Positions 13,715 through 21,652 of a stretch of 30,697 bases of DNA are shown piece by piece. Positions within the stretch are counted from its first letter, which is position 1. Each line of letters opens with the position of its first letter. The notes under the pieces are model-generated. The model had not been told where the DNA came from and searched no databases. It saw only the letters and a program-made list of their open reading frames with translations. The stretch is from JBCCFW01 sp039029535 (GTDB lineage Bacteria; Acidobacteriota; JBCCFW01): assembly GCA_039029535.1 (NCBI GenBank), contig JBCCFW010000088.1, positions 1-30,697 on the forward strand. Direction: 5' to 3'. The position numbers were made by a program, and so were the translations under genes.

Positions 13715-14698
13715 ATGATCACCCCGATGCTTCGCACTGGACCCCGTCTCCTCTCCGTCGCCGTGCTCCTGAGTGCAGTCCTCGCTCGACCCGCCGTGGC
13801 CGTGCGGCTCGAGACCGGCCGGACCGTCGAGCTGGGACGCCTGCCGACCAGCCTGACCCCCTTGCCCGACGGCTCGGTGGCCGTCGCGCTCTCCGGCGAG
13901 AAGGCCATCCTGATCCTGGCCGGCGACACCCTCGAGACCCTGCGGCGGATCGACCTCTCCGAGTCGCACGGCGTGAACGCGCTCGTGGCCGTCGGCGAGG
14001 ACGAGCTCCTGGTCGCCCACGGCGCCGGCGACTCGGTGTCCTTCGTCTCCTGGCGCGACGGCACCGTGCGCGCCACCGCCGAGGTCGGGCTCCAGCCCGG
14101 GCTGGCCGCGGTGACGACCGGCAAGAAGGGCCTGAAGGTCCACGTGCCAGGACACCTCAGCCACGACCTGGCCGAGGTGAGCGTCCGCCACGGTGTCCTC
14201 GTCGAGCGCATCCGCGTCGGTCGCAACCCCACCGTCGCGATCGCCTCACCCGACGAGCGCTTCGTCTTCGTGGCCTGCGGCGCCTCACGCAAGATCGATC
14301 AGGTCGACCTCAAGTACGACGTCGTCCTGGGCAGCTTCGGGGTCCCGCTGATCGAGAGCACGCCCCTGCTCATCAACCAGGCCGGCACGATCCTCTATGC
14401 GATCGGTGAGAAGAACCGCATCTTGAAGATCGGGACCGAGCGCGGGCGCCATTCCAAGATGAAGGTCGGCAAGGATCCGAGCGCGCTCGCCCTGTCCGAC
14501 GACGACCGCACGCTCTTCGTCGGCCTCGACGAGGGTCGAGGCATCGATGTCTTGAACCTCGTCACCGGCAAGGTCGGTCAGCAACTCCGTGGCGGGACGC
14601 CGGTCGACGTGCTGATGCGTCAGGGTGATCGCCTGCTCGCGCTCTCGCGCTCGGAGGGGGTGCTCACGGCGCACGTCATCGTGGGGGCCGGCTCGTGA
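13715..14698 (+). CDS. exported beta-propeller protein (YVTN/YncE-like)
   Basis: 327 residues. AGGAGGGGG at 13696-13704 precedes the ATG at 13715; another ATG at 13727 is possible. A Sec signal peptide ends near AVA at residue 29. The mature part consists of repeated four-strand blades of the type seen in SPDERFVFVACGASRKIDQVDL, ALALSDDDRTLFVGLDEGRGIDVLNL and VGEDELLVAHGAGDSVSFVSW, as in YVTN-family and lactonase-like seven-bladed propellers. No enzyme active site is recognisable, so a periplasmic binding or scaffold role is the simplest guess. It is the first gene of a plus-strand cluster, and its TGA overlaps the GTG of the next gene (GTGA), suggesting that its product acts with the two sulfatase-superfamily lipoproteins. 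Confidence 0.78.
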   Translation: MITPMLRTGPRLLSVAVLLSAVLARPAVAVRLETGRTVELGRLPTSLTPLPDGSVAVALSGEKAILILAGDTLETLRRIDLSESHGVNALVAVGEDELLVAHGAGDSVSFVSWRDGTVRATAEVGLQPGLAAVTTGKKGLKVHVPGHLSHDLAEVSVRHGVLVERIRVGRNPTVAIASPDERFVFVACGASRKIDQVDLKYDVVLGSFGVPLIESTPLLINQAGTILYAIGEKNRILKIGTERGRHSKMKVGKDPSALALSDDDRTLFVGLDEGRGIDVLNLVTGKVGQQLRGGTPVDVLMRQGDRLLALSRSEGVLTAHVIVGAGS

Positions 14699-16230
14699 GA
14701 ACGAGCACGGCGCTGCTCGCGCTCGCGATGGTCGTCTCCATCGCCTGCTCCGGGACGACCTCCGCACCTCCACCAGAGGAACCGAAGCCCGAGGCCTCTC
14801 CTCCGGCTCCGGCTCCGGCTCCGCCCCCTCCACCGCCGCCACCCTCGCTAGCGGGATCCAACGTCCTCCTCATCGTGATGGACACGACGCGCGCCGATCG
14901 TCTCTCTTGTTATGGATACGAGCAAGAGACCACGCCGAACATCGACGCGCTCGCCCGGGACGGGATCCTCTTCGAGCGCTGTGTCTCGACCGCCAACTGG
15001 ACACTCCCCACCCACGCCTCGATCCTGAGCGGTCTCTTCCCTCGCAGTCACGGCGCGGTCAGCGCCACCGAGGGAGGAGGCGTGGTTCGCGTGAACACGG
15101 GTGACCCCGCCACGAGCATGAAGCTCAGCGTCACCAGCCTTGCGGAGGTACTGGAAGAAGCGGGTCATCGCACGGGGGCCGTCCTCGCCAACCACTGGTG
15201 GCTCAAGAGGGAGTTCGGGCTCAGTCAAGGCTTCGAGCACTTCGACACGACCTGGTCCCGGCGGCGGAGCACGGTGAGCTTCCCGACCCGCGATGCGAAA
15301 GAGATCACCGATGCGGCCCTGCGCTGGCTGAAGCGTGGAGGAAGGAAGCGACAGGGAATGGGGATGAAGAGGTCGAAGGGAGGGGCCGCCGCGACGGCAA
15401 GCTCACGTCCCTTCTTCCTCTTCTTGAACTACCTGGATCCCCACACGCCTTACGCTCCGCCTGCGCCCTACGACACGAAGTTCCTTCCCGAGGGATTCTC
15501 GGCCGACGTTCCCGCCCTGTTCACGCGCTACCCCTCGCTCGTCGACAGTCACATGGACCTCGAAACACCGAAGGAAGCCAGCGCACGCACGCTCTTCCAG
15601 GCGCGCTACGTGGGTGAGATCGCTTTCGTCGACGAGCAGGTCGGCCGTCTGATCGACCACCTGGCCTCCACGGGGGAGCTCGAGAAGACGATCGTGGTCG
15701 TGGTGGGCGATCACGGGGAGGCCTTCGGGGAGCACGGGTTCTCCGGACACCGCAAGGACCTCCATCAGACCGAGGTCTGGGTGCCGCTGATCCTCCGTCT
15801 GCCGGACCGCGTCCGCGTCGGACGGCACGAGCCCATGGTGAGTCAGGTCGACATCATGCCGACCCTCCTTCAGCTCCTGGATCTCCCCATCCCCGAGGAG
15901 GTCGAAGGGCGATCTCTGTTGGAGCCCGGTCCGCGCTGGATCGCGGCCGAGGACGTCGATCATCGAGAGGAAGTGACCTGGCGTCAGGGACTGTTCCACG
16001 ACCACTGGGCCTACCTGAAGGGCGCCGATCAGTCCGATCGCCTCTTCCATCTCCGTGACGATCCGGGCGAGACGGCGAACCTCGCCACGACCGAGAGTGA
16101 GAAGCGTGAGGAGATGGAGCTGGCCCTGCGAGCCTGGCAGAGCTCGGGGCCCGATCTCGGCGAGGCCACGCCGGTGAAGCTGAGCTCGGAAGAAATCGAG
16201 CGTCTGCGCGCCCTGGGGTATCTCAAGTGA
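14695..16230 (+). CDS. sulfatase-superfamily lipoprotein with Thr at the nucleophile position (copy 1)
   Basis: 511 residues, GTG start overlapping the previous stop. A lipoprotein signal ends VSIAC (Cys18), followed by a Pro-rich spacer (about 24-51). The alkaline-phosphatase/sulfatase fold begins with NVLLIVMDTTRADRLSCYGY (metal ligand Asp63) and has Asp339-His340 in VVVGDHGEAFGEHG. In the active-site segment NWTLPTHASILSGL, Thr103 stands where sulfatases have the Cys of C-x-P-S-R that is converted to formylglycine, and the following Arg is His. A formylglycine sulfatase is therefore unlikely; Thr nucleophiles occur in phosphodiesterases and phospho-head-group transferases of this superfamily. 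A basic Gly/Lys insert (about 216-240) is absent from the paralogue downstream. The C-terminus EEIERLRALGYLK is shared by both copies. Confidence 0.88.
   Translation: MRTSTALLALAMVVSIACSGTTSAPPPEEPKPEASPPAPAPAPPPPPPPPSLAGSNVLLIVMDTTRADRLSCYGYEQETTPNIDALARDGILFERCVSTANWTLPTHASILSGLFPRSHGAVSATEGGGVVRVNTGDPATSMKLSVTSLAEVLEEAGHRTGAVLANHWWLKREFGLSQGFEHFDTTWSRRRSTVSFPTRDAKEITDAALRWLKRGGRKRQGMGMKRSKGGAAATASSRPFFLFLNYLDPHTPYAPPAPYDTKFLPEGFSADVPALFTRYPSLVDSHMDLETPKEASARTLFQARYVGEIAFVDEQVGRLIDHLASTGELEKTIVVVVGDHGEAFGEHGFSGHRKDLHQTEVWVPLILRLPDRVRVGRHEPMVSQVDIMPTLLQLLDLPIPEEVEGRSLLEPGPRWIAAEDVDHREEVTWRQGLFHDHWAYLKGADQSDRLFHLRDDPGETANLATTESEKREEMELALRAWQSSGPDLGEATPVKLSSEEIERLRALGYLK
14803..14820 (+). repeat. 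short tandem hexamer repeat in the Pro-rich linker
   Basis: Three perfect copies of CCGGCT encode Pro-Ala repeats, directly followed by CCG/CCC/CCA codons for a run of prolines. It is part of the spacer between the lipid anchor and the catalytic domain, and is a place where slippage could change linker length in frame. Confidence 0.6.
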
Positions 16231-17672
16231 CGACACGTCGACCGCTCACCTGGCTGATGATCGCCACCGCTCTCCTGCTCGGCTGTCGACGTAGCTCGGA
16301 CACCCCGAGCGAGACGCCAAGCGAGGTCCCGGCGACGACGGCGACCCTTCCGAGCGAGCCCGAACCCGAGCCCGAGCCGGCGGTGACATTCCCCAAGGCC
16401 AATGTCCTCATCGCCGTGCTCGACACGACACGGGCCGATCGTCTCTCTTGCTACGGCTACGAGCGGAAGACCTCACCCCACCTGGACGAGCTGGCGAAGG
16501 AGAGCCTCCTCTTCGAGCGTTGCATGGCGACCTCGAACTGGACCCTGCCGAGCCACGCTTCGATCCTCACCGGCCTCTACCCGCGCAGCCACGGGGCCCG
16601 CTGCGCGACCAAGGACAAGCAGCAGGTCAAGAACGCCTTCCAACCGGTGACGTCGATGAAGCTCACCGTCGACTCGCTCCCGGAGCTGCTGGAGGAGCAG
16701 GGCTACCGCACCGGCGCCATCCTCGCCAACGGCTGGTGGCTCCGCAAGGTGTTCGGTCTCGATCAGGGCATTCAGGACTACCGGATCAAGAGCGGCCGGG
16801 CCAATCGCATCACCGACGAAGCCCTGGCCTGGATCGGCAAGAAGAAGCAGCAGCCGTTCTTTCTCTTGCTCAACTACCTCGACCCCCACGCTCCCTACTC
16901 GCCGCCCAAGCCCTTCGACACGAAGTTCCTGCCCGAGGACTTCGAAGGCGACGTCTCCAAGCTGGAGAAGCGCCACGGGGTGCTGCTGAAGTCGACCATC
17001 GTCGGCAAGGCTCCCAAGAGCGATGAGGCCTGGCAGCTCTATCGAGCGCGCTACGACGGCGAGATCGCCTACCTCGACCAGCAGCTCCACCGACTCGTCG
17101 AGGGCCTCCGCAAGACCGGCCGTCTCGACGACACGCTCCTGGTCATCGTCGGTGACCACGGCGAGGCCTTCAACGAGCACGGGACCATGGGTCACAACAA
17201 GAAGCTCTACCAGAGCGAGATCTGGGTCCCCCTCATCGTCCGTCTACCCGGCGGCGCCGAGGCAGGTCGTCGCGCCGAGATGGTCTCGCAGACCGACATC
17301 GCACCGACCTTGCTCGAGCTCCTGGGGCTCCCGATCCCCGAGGTCATGGAGGGGCGCTCGCTGATGGAGGACGGTCCGCGCGCGGCCGTCTCGGAGTTCT
17401 TCCGCTGGCGTGCCGCCAAGTGGCGACGGGGTCTCTACCACCAGCGTTGGTCCTACCTCGAAGAGGAAGAGAAGCGTGGTCAGCTCTTCAATCTCGAGCG
17501 GGATCCGGGGGAGACGGCCGACCTGGCCGAGCTCGAGGCCGAACGCCACGAGGAGATGCGTCTGGCGCTCGCGGCCTGGCGCGTGGCCGGTCCCGACCTG
17601 GGTGAGGCGCAAGCGGCCAACCTGACGCCCGAGGACATCGAGCGCCTCAAGGCGATCGGCTACCTGCGCTGA
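16227..17672 (+). CDS. sulfatase-superfamily lipoprotein with Thr at the nucleophile position (copy 2)
   Basis: 481 residues, GTG start overlapping the previous stop (GTGA). The lipoprotein signal ends ALLLGC (Cys20), followed by a Ser/Thr/Pro/Glu spacer with a run of Glu-Pro (43-51). The catalytic domain parallels the upstream gene: NVLIAVLDTTRADRLSCYGY (Asp66), NWTLPSHASILTGL with Thr106 in place of the formylglycine Cys, and Asp310-His311 in VIVGDHGEAFNEHG. The C-terminal PEDIERLKAIGYLR also matches. The two are tandem duplicates that have since diverged, mainly in the linker and a central insert. Substrate unknown; a phospho- or sulfo-ester on an envelope glycan or lipid is possible. The last 13 bases overlap the convergent glycosyltransferase gene. 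Confidence 0.88.
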   Translation: MTTRRPLTWLMIATALLLGCRRSSDTPSETPSEVPATTATLPSEPEPEPEPAVTFPKANVLIAVLDTTRADRLSCYGYERKTSPHLDELAKESLLFERCMATSNWTLPSHASILTGLYPRSHGARCATKDKQQVKNAFQPVTSMKLTVDSLPELLEEQGYRTGAILANGWWLRKVFGLDQGIQDYRIKSGRANRITDEALAWIGKKKQQPFFLLLNYLDPHAPYSPPKPFDTKFLPEDFEGDVSKLEKRHGVLLKSTIVGKAPKSDEAWQLYRARYDGEIAYLDQQLHRLVEGLRKTGRLDDTLLVIVGDHGEAFNEHGTMGHNKKLYQSEIWVPLIVRLPGGAEAGRRAEMVSQTDIAPTLLELLGLPIPEVMEGRSLMEDGPRAAVSEFFRWRAAKWRRGLYHQRWSYLEEEEKRGQLFNLERDPGETADLAELEAERHEEMRLALAAWRVAGPDLGEAQAANLTPEDIERLKAIGYLR

Positions 17673-19939
17673 CGGTCGATCCAGCTGATGGCCGCCCGGT
17701 ACTCGTCGCTGAGCGGATGGTCCGGCTGGATCGCGAGCGCTCGGGAGAGGTGCTTCCGCGCGGAGGCGTAGTCGCGAAACTGCGAGTACTCGACCCAGCC
17801 GAGGAGGCTGAGCAGGTTGGCGTCGTCGGGGAGGAGATCGAGCGCCTCGCGGAGCACCGTCGCCATCTCGTCGTGCTGCCCTTCGCTTTGAAGCAGGCGA
17901 GCGAATTGGTCGTAGTAGACCGGAGCGCTGTTGCGGGGGAGACGGAGCGCCTTGCGGTAATGATCGAGCGCGCGAGATCGCGCCTCGGCACGCACGAAGA
18001 AACGACCGAGCCGGTAGTGGTGGTTGTCGAGCTGGCTGGGGCAGGTCTCGAAGAGGAACTCGGCTCGCTCCCGATCGGTGTCGGCCTCGAGCTGACGCCC
18101 GAGCCGCTCCAGGCACCAGGAACGCAGCATCCGCGTCTCTCCCACCAGCGTTCCGAGCTCGGCGATGTTGGCGAGGCCGATGGTGTCGTCGCGACGGAGC
18201 CTGGCCACCTCCGGAGGAGTTCGGGCCAGGAGGGTGTCGAGCTCGGCGAGAGCCGAGGCCCAGTCGCCGCTGTCGATTGCCGCCTCGACCTCTGGATGAG
18301 CGTGCTCGCGCAGGGCGTGGTTGAAGTCGACCGATCGGACGACCGAGCCGGCCGCCGGACCGACCGGGTGTCCGACCACGAAGTGCGTGAGCAGGATCGC
18401 TCCCAGCAGCAAGCCCAAGGGAGCGAGCCGCATCCGCGATGCGAGCGTCGCGAGACGGACGAGGAGCAGGGCCGCAGCCGGGGTCATGAGCGAGAGCAGA
18501 ACGCTGCGGAAACGACCCGGCACGTAGAAGACGAGCAGCGGCAGGAGGTGGCAGAAGAGAAGGAGCAGATAGCCCCGACAGCGGTGAGCGGCACGGTAGA
18601 GGAAGAACAGGCCGGGCAGGGTCAACGCGAGGAGGAAGTGGGGCGTGATCGCGAGGTCGACCAGACGCGAGGCGCTCCGACTCCAGTAGTAGTTCGTGTT
18701 GGTCGGGCGGTCGAACCACCAGACGATGACCCAGGTCTTGCGTAGCTGCCACTTCACCAAGGCCCACGGTGACCCATGGGTCGCCAGCGTCGGCCAGATG
18801 ACGCGAGAGAGCTTGGAGTCCCCCTCCTCGAGGATGCGAGCCTCTTCCTTCGTTGCCCACCAGTTACCGGGGACCTGGTCGGCGGAGTTCGCGCCGACGA
18901 AGGTCGCCGCTCCCACGCTCGACACCGACATCGGACCCACGCCCACGGCGAGGTTGCGAGCGATCAGCGGCAGCAGGACGATGACGACACCGATGCCGAA
19001 GAAGCGCAGGGGTCGTTCGAGCAGCCGGTGCCAGTCCTTGGTCTTGAGCACGGGCCAGGCACGCCAGGCGACGACGCCCACCGACAGCAGCACCAAGTTG
19101 GGCTTGAGGAGATAGCACAGCCCACCGAGGACACCGAGGACCAACCAGCCGCGATCGGTCCCGCTCTCCTCCTGGCGCTCCCACCACCACGCGAAGGCCA
19201 GGCTCAACACGACGACGAGCGGGGCTCGCAACAAGGTGGTCTCGTAGTGCAGGGCAGGACCGTAGGCGGCCATGAGCACGGCGGCGATCGTGGCGACCAG
19301 CGGGCTCGCGAAGCGACGGGTCAGCAGGTAGAGCACGACCACGCCGACCGCGCCCAGCACGGCTTGCCACAGGAAGACCACCAGCGGCCGCTGTCCCGTC
19401 AGGAAGTAGGTGATCCCGACGAGGTAGGGATAGAGAGGGGCCTGATGGAACTGACGTCCTCCGTACCAGCGGTTCCAGAGAGCGTGCGCAGCATCTTGAA
19501 AGAGCGGGTTCCCCTCGGCTTCCGCTTCGTAGCGAGCCTGGTCTTCGGGGTGACGCTCGAAGTGCTGAGCGGCGACGAGACCGTGCCAGGCGTGCCGAGG
19601 ATGGAAGTCGGCATCGGTCAGCCAGTCGCCTTCCTCGGACAGGCGCAACGCCCACGCGTGGAAGAACGACATGTCGCTCTGATTCCAGAGATGGGTCGTG
19701 GCGTCGGGGAGGTCCTTGACCTCGAGGACGTGACCGACCTTGAGCAGCAGCGCCAGAGCGAACAGGACGAGGACGACCTTGCGCTCCCGCGCGCCGAGCC
19801 AGGCGTCGGCCGCTGCGACCGGATCGTCGGACGTCGCGGAGACGGCAGCCGGCGGTGGGGTCGACGGCCGGACCTTCGCTGTCTCCGCGGGCGACGGCTG
19901 GGTCGCGCTCTTGCCGGCTTTCTTGCGTCGAGACGCCAT
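17660..19939 (-). CDS. GT39-type membrane glycosyltransferase with C-terminal TPR domain
   Basis: 759 residues. A polar N-terminal tail (1-50) is followed by a multi-spanning region (first TM about 53-70, further helices to about 500). The first extracytoplasmic loop holds SDMSFFHAWALRL, with Asp89 in the place of the catalytic acidic residue of GT-C enzymes (PMT/ArnT/GT39 group). Such proteins transfer sugars from polyprenyl-phosphate donors to protein or lipid acceptors outside the inner membrane. From about residue 545 the chain is soluble and ends in TPR-like repeats (for example RALDHYRKALRLPRNSAPVYYDQ and SARKHLSRALAIQPDHPLSDEY), which would lie in the periplasm and may bind acceptor proteins. 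It is the last gene of the minus-strand run and overlaps the sulfatase-like gene tail to tail. Confidence 0.82.
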   Translation of the reverse strand: MASRRKKAGKSATQPSPAETAKVRPSTPPPAAVSATSDDPVAAADAWLGARERKVVLVLFALALLLKVGHVLEVKDLPDATTHLWNQSDMSFFHAWALRLSEEGDWLTDADFHPRHAWHGLVAAQHFERHPEDQARYEAEAEGNPLFQDAAHALWNRWYGGRQFHQAPLYPYLVGITYFLTGQRPLVVFLWQAVLGAVGVVVLYLLTRRFASPLVATIAAVLMAAYGPALHYETTLLRAPLVVVLSLAFAWWWERQEESGTDRGWLVLGVLGGLCYLLKPNLVLLSVGVVAWRAWPVLKTKDWHRLLERPLRFFGIGVVIVLLPLIARNLAVGVGPMSVSSVGAATFVGANSADQVPGNWWATKEEARILEEGDSKLSRVIWPTLATHGSPWALVKWQLRKTWVIVWWFDRPTNTNYYWSRSASRLVDLAITPHFLLALTLPGLFFLYRAAHRCRGYLLLLFCHLLPLLVFYVPGRFRSVLLSLMTPAAALLLVRLATLASRMRLAPLGLLLGAILLTHFVVGHPVGPAAGSVVRSVDFNHALREHAHPEVEAAIDSGDWASALAELDTLLARTPPEVARLRRDDTIGLANIAELGTLVGETRMLRSWCLERLGRQLEADTDRERAEFLFETCPSQLDNHHYRLGRFFVRAEARSRALDHYRKALRLPRNSAPVYYDQFARLLQSEGQHDEMATVLREALDLLPDDANLLSLLGWVEYSQFRDYASARKHLSRALAIQPDHPLSDEYRAAISWIDRQRR

Positions 19940-19990
19940 GGAGGGGATCCGCCGTGGTCCTTCCCGACCTCGGCGAAGGACGGCGTGATG

Positions 19991-21061
19991 CTACCTGACG
20001 AAGCTCTCGAGACGATGCCCCGTCAGACCACGAGCAGCGAAGACTTCCTCGATGAGCTCGCGGCTCCGGTCGCCATCGAAGACGAGCAGGTCGACGTACC
20101 CAGCGTCACGACCCATGGCACCGCCCAGCACCATGCCGGACTGAGCCTCGCCCAGCCGCTGCTGCAACGCATCCTCGAGCTCCGCTCTGACAGAGGTCTC
20201 CTCACCCGCAGGGAAGACGGATCCAGGCACGACCGCGAAGAGATACTCGGCGCCGGTGCCCTCCACGGGATCCTCGATCGGGCCTCCTTCCTCCAAGTAG
20301 GCACCCAGGATGGACGTGTTGCGCGTGGTGCCGCCGATCGTGTCCCCGCGAGGAAAGTCACCGATCGGCTCTTCGAGTCCGTACACCGTGTAGACGTCCT
20401 CGGGTGATCGGTCCTCCCATCCCCGCTCCGTTGCGGCAGCCTGGATCCACTCGCGAAGTCGAGAGAGCGGGACCGCAGCATCGGGCCGACGATCGGCTTG
20501 CTCGATGACGCCCACCCAGCGCTCCGTCCCGTTCTCCCCGAGCACCGCGTCGACGAGGAGGAAGAGGTGACGTCGCGCCTGGTCCTCCTCCAGCTCCTCG
20601 AAGGCCTCGCACCAAGCGAAGACGTGGATGACCTCCCGCTCCTCGTCCACGGCGAGGTCGAGCAAGACGTCCTTGGGCGCCACGGCGGTTCCACCGAGAT
20701 TGATCGCCCAGTCACCGGACTCCGGGAAGGGCTGACGCGACGCGTGGAACGTCCAACCGGGAAGCTCCGGAGCGCGTGACCTCCAGTAGGAGACGAGGAA
20801 GAGACGGTTGCGGTCACCCGACGGTGAGAGCGCAAACGAGTGCCCGTCTCCCTCCGGGCCGGGACCGAACTCCCAGGCGAAGTCCAGCCCGAGTCGAGTC
20901 ACGGCCTCACCGACGTCCCGCTGAAGGCTCTCGTTGTCCTCGGAGTTTCCGACGCGAGCCAAGAGGCTCTCGGACTCCTCGGTCCACCAGGCCCAGAAGG
21001 CCTCGACCCTCTCCTTGAACGTCTCCTTCTTCTTCGCCCGAAACCGGTCGAACCAGCCCAT
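19991..21061 (-). CDS. conserved-looking hypothetical cytoplasmic protein
   Basis: 356 residues. The ATG at 21059-21061 has AAGGAGG upstream, a strong ribosome-binding site. There is no signal peptide or membrane segment. The start, MGWFDRFRAKKKETFKERVEAFWAWW, followed later by PELPGWTFHASRQPFPE (about 97-113), resembles a family of uncharacterised proteins that begin with a basic WFDRF-type helix and carry an LPGW motif; I do not know its function. The remainder is acidic with alternating beta and helical stretches. It lies 33 bases after the biotin-carrier gene and 51 bases before the glycosyltransferase, so it could be part of the same transcript, but nothing ties it to either function. 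Confidence 0.65.
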   Translation of the reverse strand: MGWFDRFRAKKKETFKERVEAFWAWWTEESESLLARVGNSEDNESLQRDVGEAVTRLGLDFAWEFGPGPEGDGHSFALSPSGDRNRLFLVSYWRSRAPELPGWTFHASRQPFPESGDWAINLGGTAVAPKDVLLDLAVDEEREVIHVFAWCEAFEELEEDQARRHLFLLVDAVLGENGTERWVGVIEQADRRPDAAVPLSRLREWIQAAATERGWEDRSPEDVYTVYGLEEPIGDFPRGDTIGGTTRNTSILGAYLEEGGPIEDPVEGTGAEYLFAVVPGSVFPAGEETSVRAELEDALQQRLGEAQSGMVLGGAMGRDAGYVDLLVFDGDRSRELIEEVFAARGLTGHRLESFVR

Positions 21062-21094
21062 GCTCCCTCCTTGCTGTCAACGTCCTGAGAACTT

Positions 21095-21652
21095 TCAGTC
21101 GTCCGCTGCCTCGACCACGATCAGCACGGTGCCCGCATCGACGGCGTCACCGGCGGCAACCTTCACGGCCGAGACCGTTCCGGTCATCGGGGACCGGTAC
21201 TCGTTGGCCATCTTCATGGCCTCGACGATGACGAGGGTCTGACCCTCCTCCACCGTGTCGCCCACCGCGACCTTGAGCTCGACGACCCGACCGGGCATCG
21301 GCGAGGCGACCTCGGCTCGACCGTCGGCTTCGCCGAGACCGGCGCCGCTTCGCGCTCGGTAGGGATCGAGATGGCGGAACACCACCTGACCCCGCGCCGT
21401 CCGGACCCGACGCTCGTCGCCGTGACGCCCGACGCGGATCTCACACGAGCGGTGATCCATGAGCACCGAGTAGCGACCCTCGTGCGGGCTCTCGACCTCG
21501 AGGTCGAGGACCTTCTCCTGAAGCGTCGTCTCCTCGGCCTCACCCTCCTCCGGCGGCTTCACCAGCCGCCAGCTCGCCTGATACCGACCATCGGGTTGCT
21601 GGCGGAGATCGACGACGTGGAGCTGACCTTCGTGCTCGTACTCGAAGCGCAT
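21095..21652 (-). CDS. biotin carboxyl carrier protein of an acyl-CoA carboxylase
   Basis: 185 residues. The C-terminal lipoyl/biotinyl domain (about 114-182) has the biotin-attachment motif VEAMKMANEYRSP with Lys147, and the glycine-turn segments of the fold (SPMPGRVVELKVAVGDTVEEGQ and its mirror). An N-terminal half of about 100 residues, with strands such as GRYSVLMDHRSCEIRVG, is like the BT-type linker region between the biotin carboxylase and biotin domains of propionyl-CoA carboxylase alpha chains. The ATG shares its first base with the stop of the biotin carboxylase gene (TGATG). The pair therefore looks like a PccA-type alpha chain split in two and translationally coupled. It carries the carboxybiotin arm between the carboxylase and the carboxyltransferase encoded nearby. 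Confidence 0.88.
   Translation of the reverse strand: MRFEYEHEGQLHVVDLRQQPDGRYQASWRLVKPPEEGEAEETTLQEKVLDLEVESPHEGRYSVLMDHRSCEIRVGRHGDERRVRTARGQVVFRHLDPYRARSGAGLGEADGRAEVASPMPGRVVELKVAVGDTVEEGQTLVIVEAMKMANEYRSPMTGTVSAVKVAAGDAVDAGTVLIVVEAADD

Noticed and set aside
11893..14292. 799-codon open frame on the minus strand
   Set aside because: It overlaps top6B in another frame and the beta-propeller gene in antisense; the product is Arg/Ser/Pro-rich and lacks motifs.
14695..17672. Annotation of the two tandem genes as formylglycine sulfatases
   Set aside because: The required Cys (or Ser) of C-x-P-S-R is Thr in both, and the Arg is His, so only superfamily membership is claimed.
18776..20407. 543-codon plus-strand open frame and the 538-codon minus-strand frame at 17244-18860
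   Set aside because: Both are shadows of the glycosyltransferase gene and its neighbours; neither has domain content or a plausible start.
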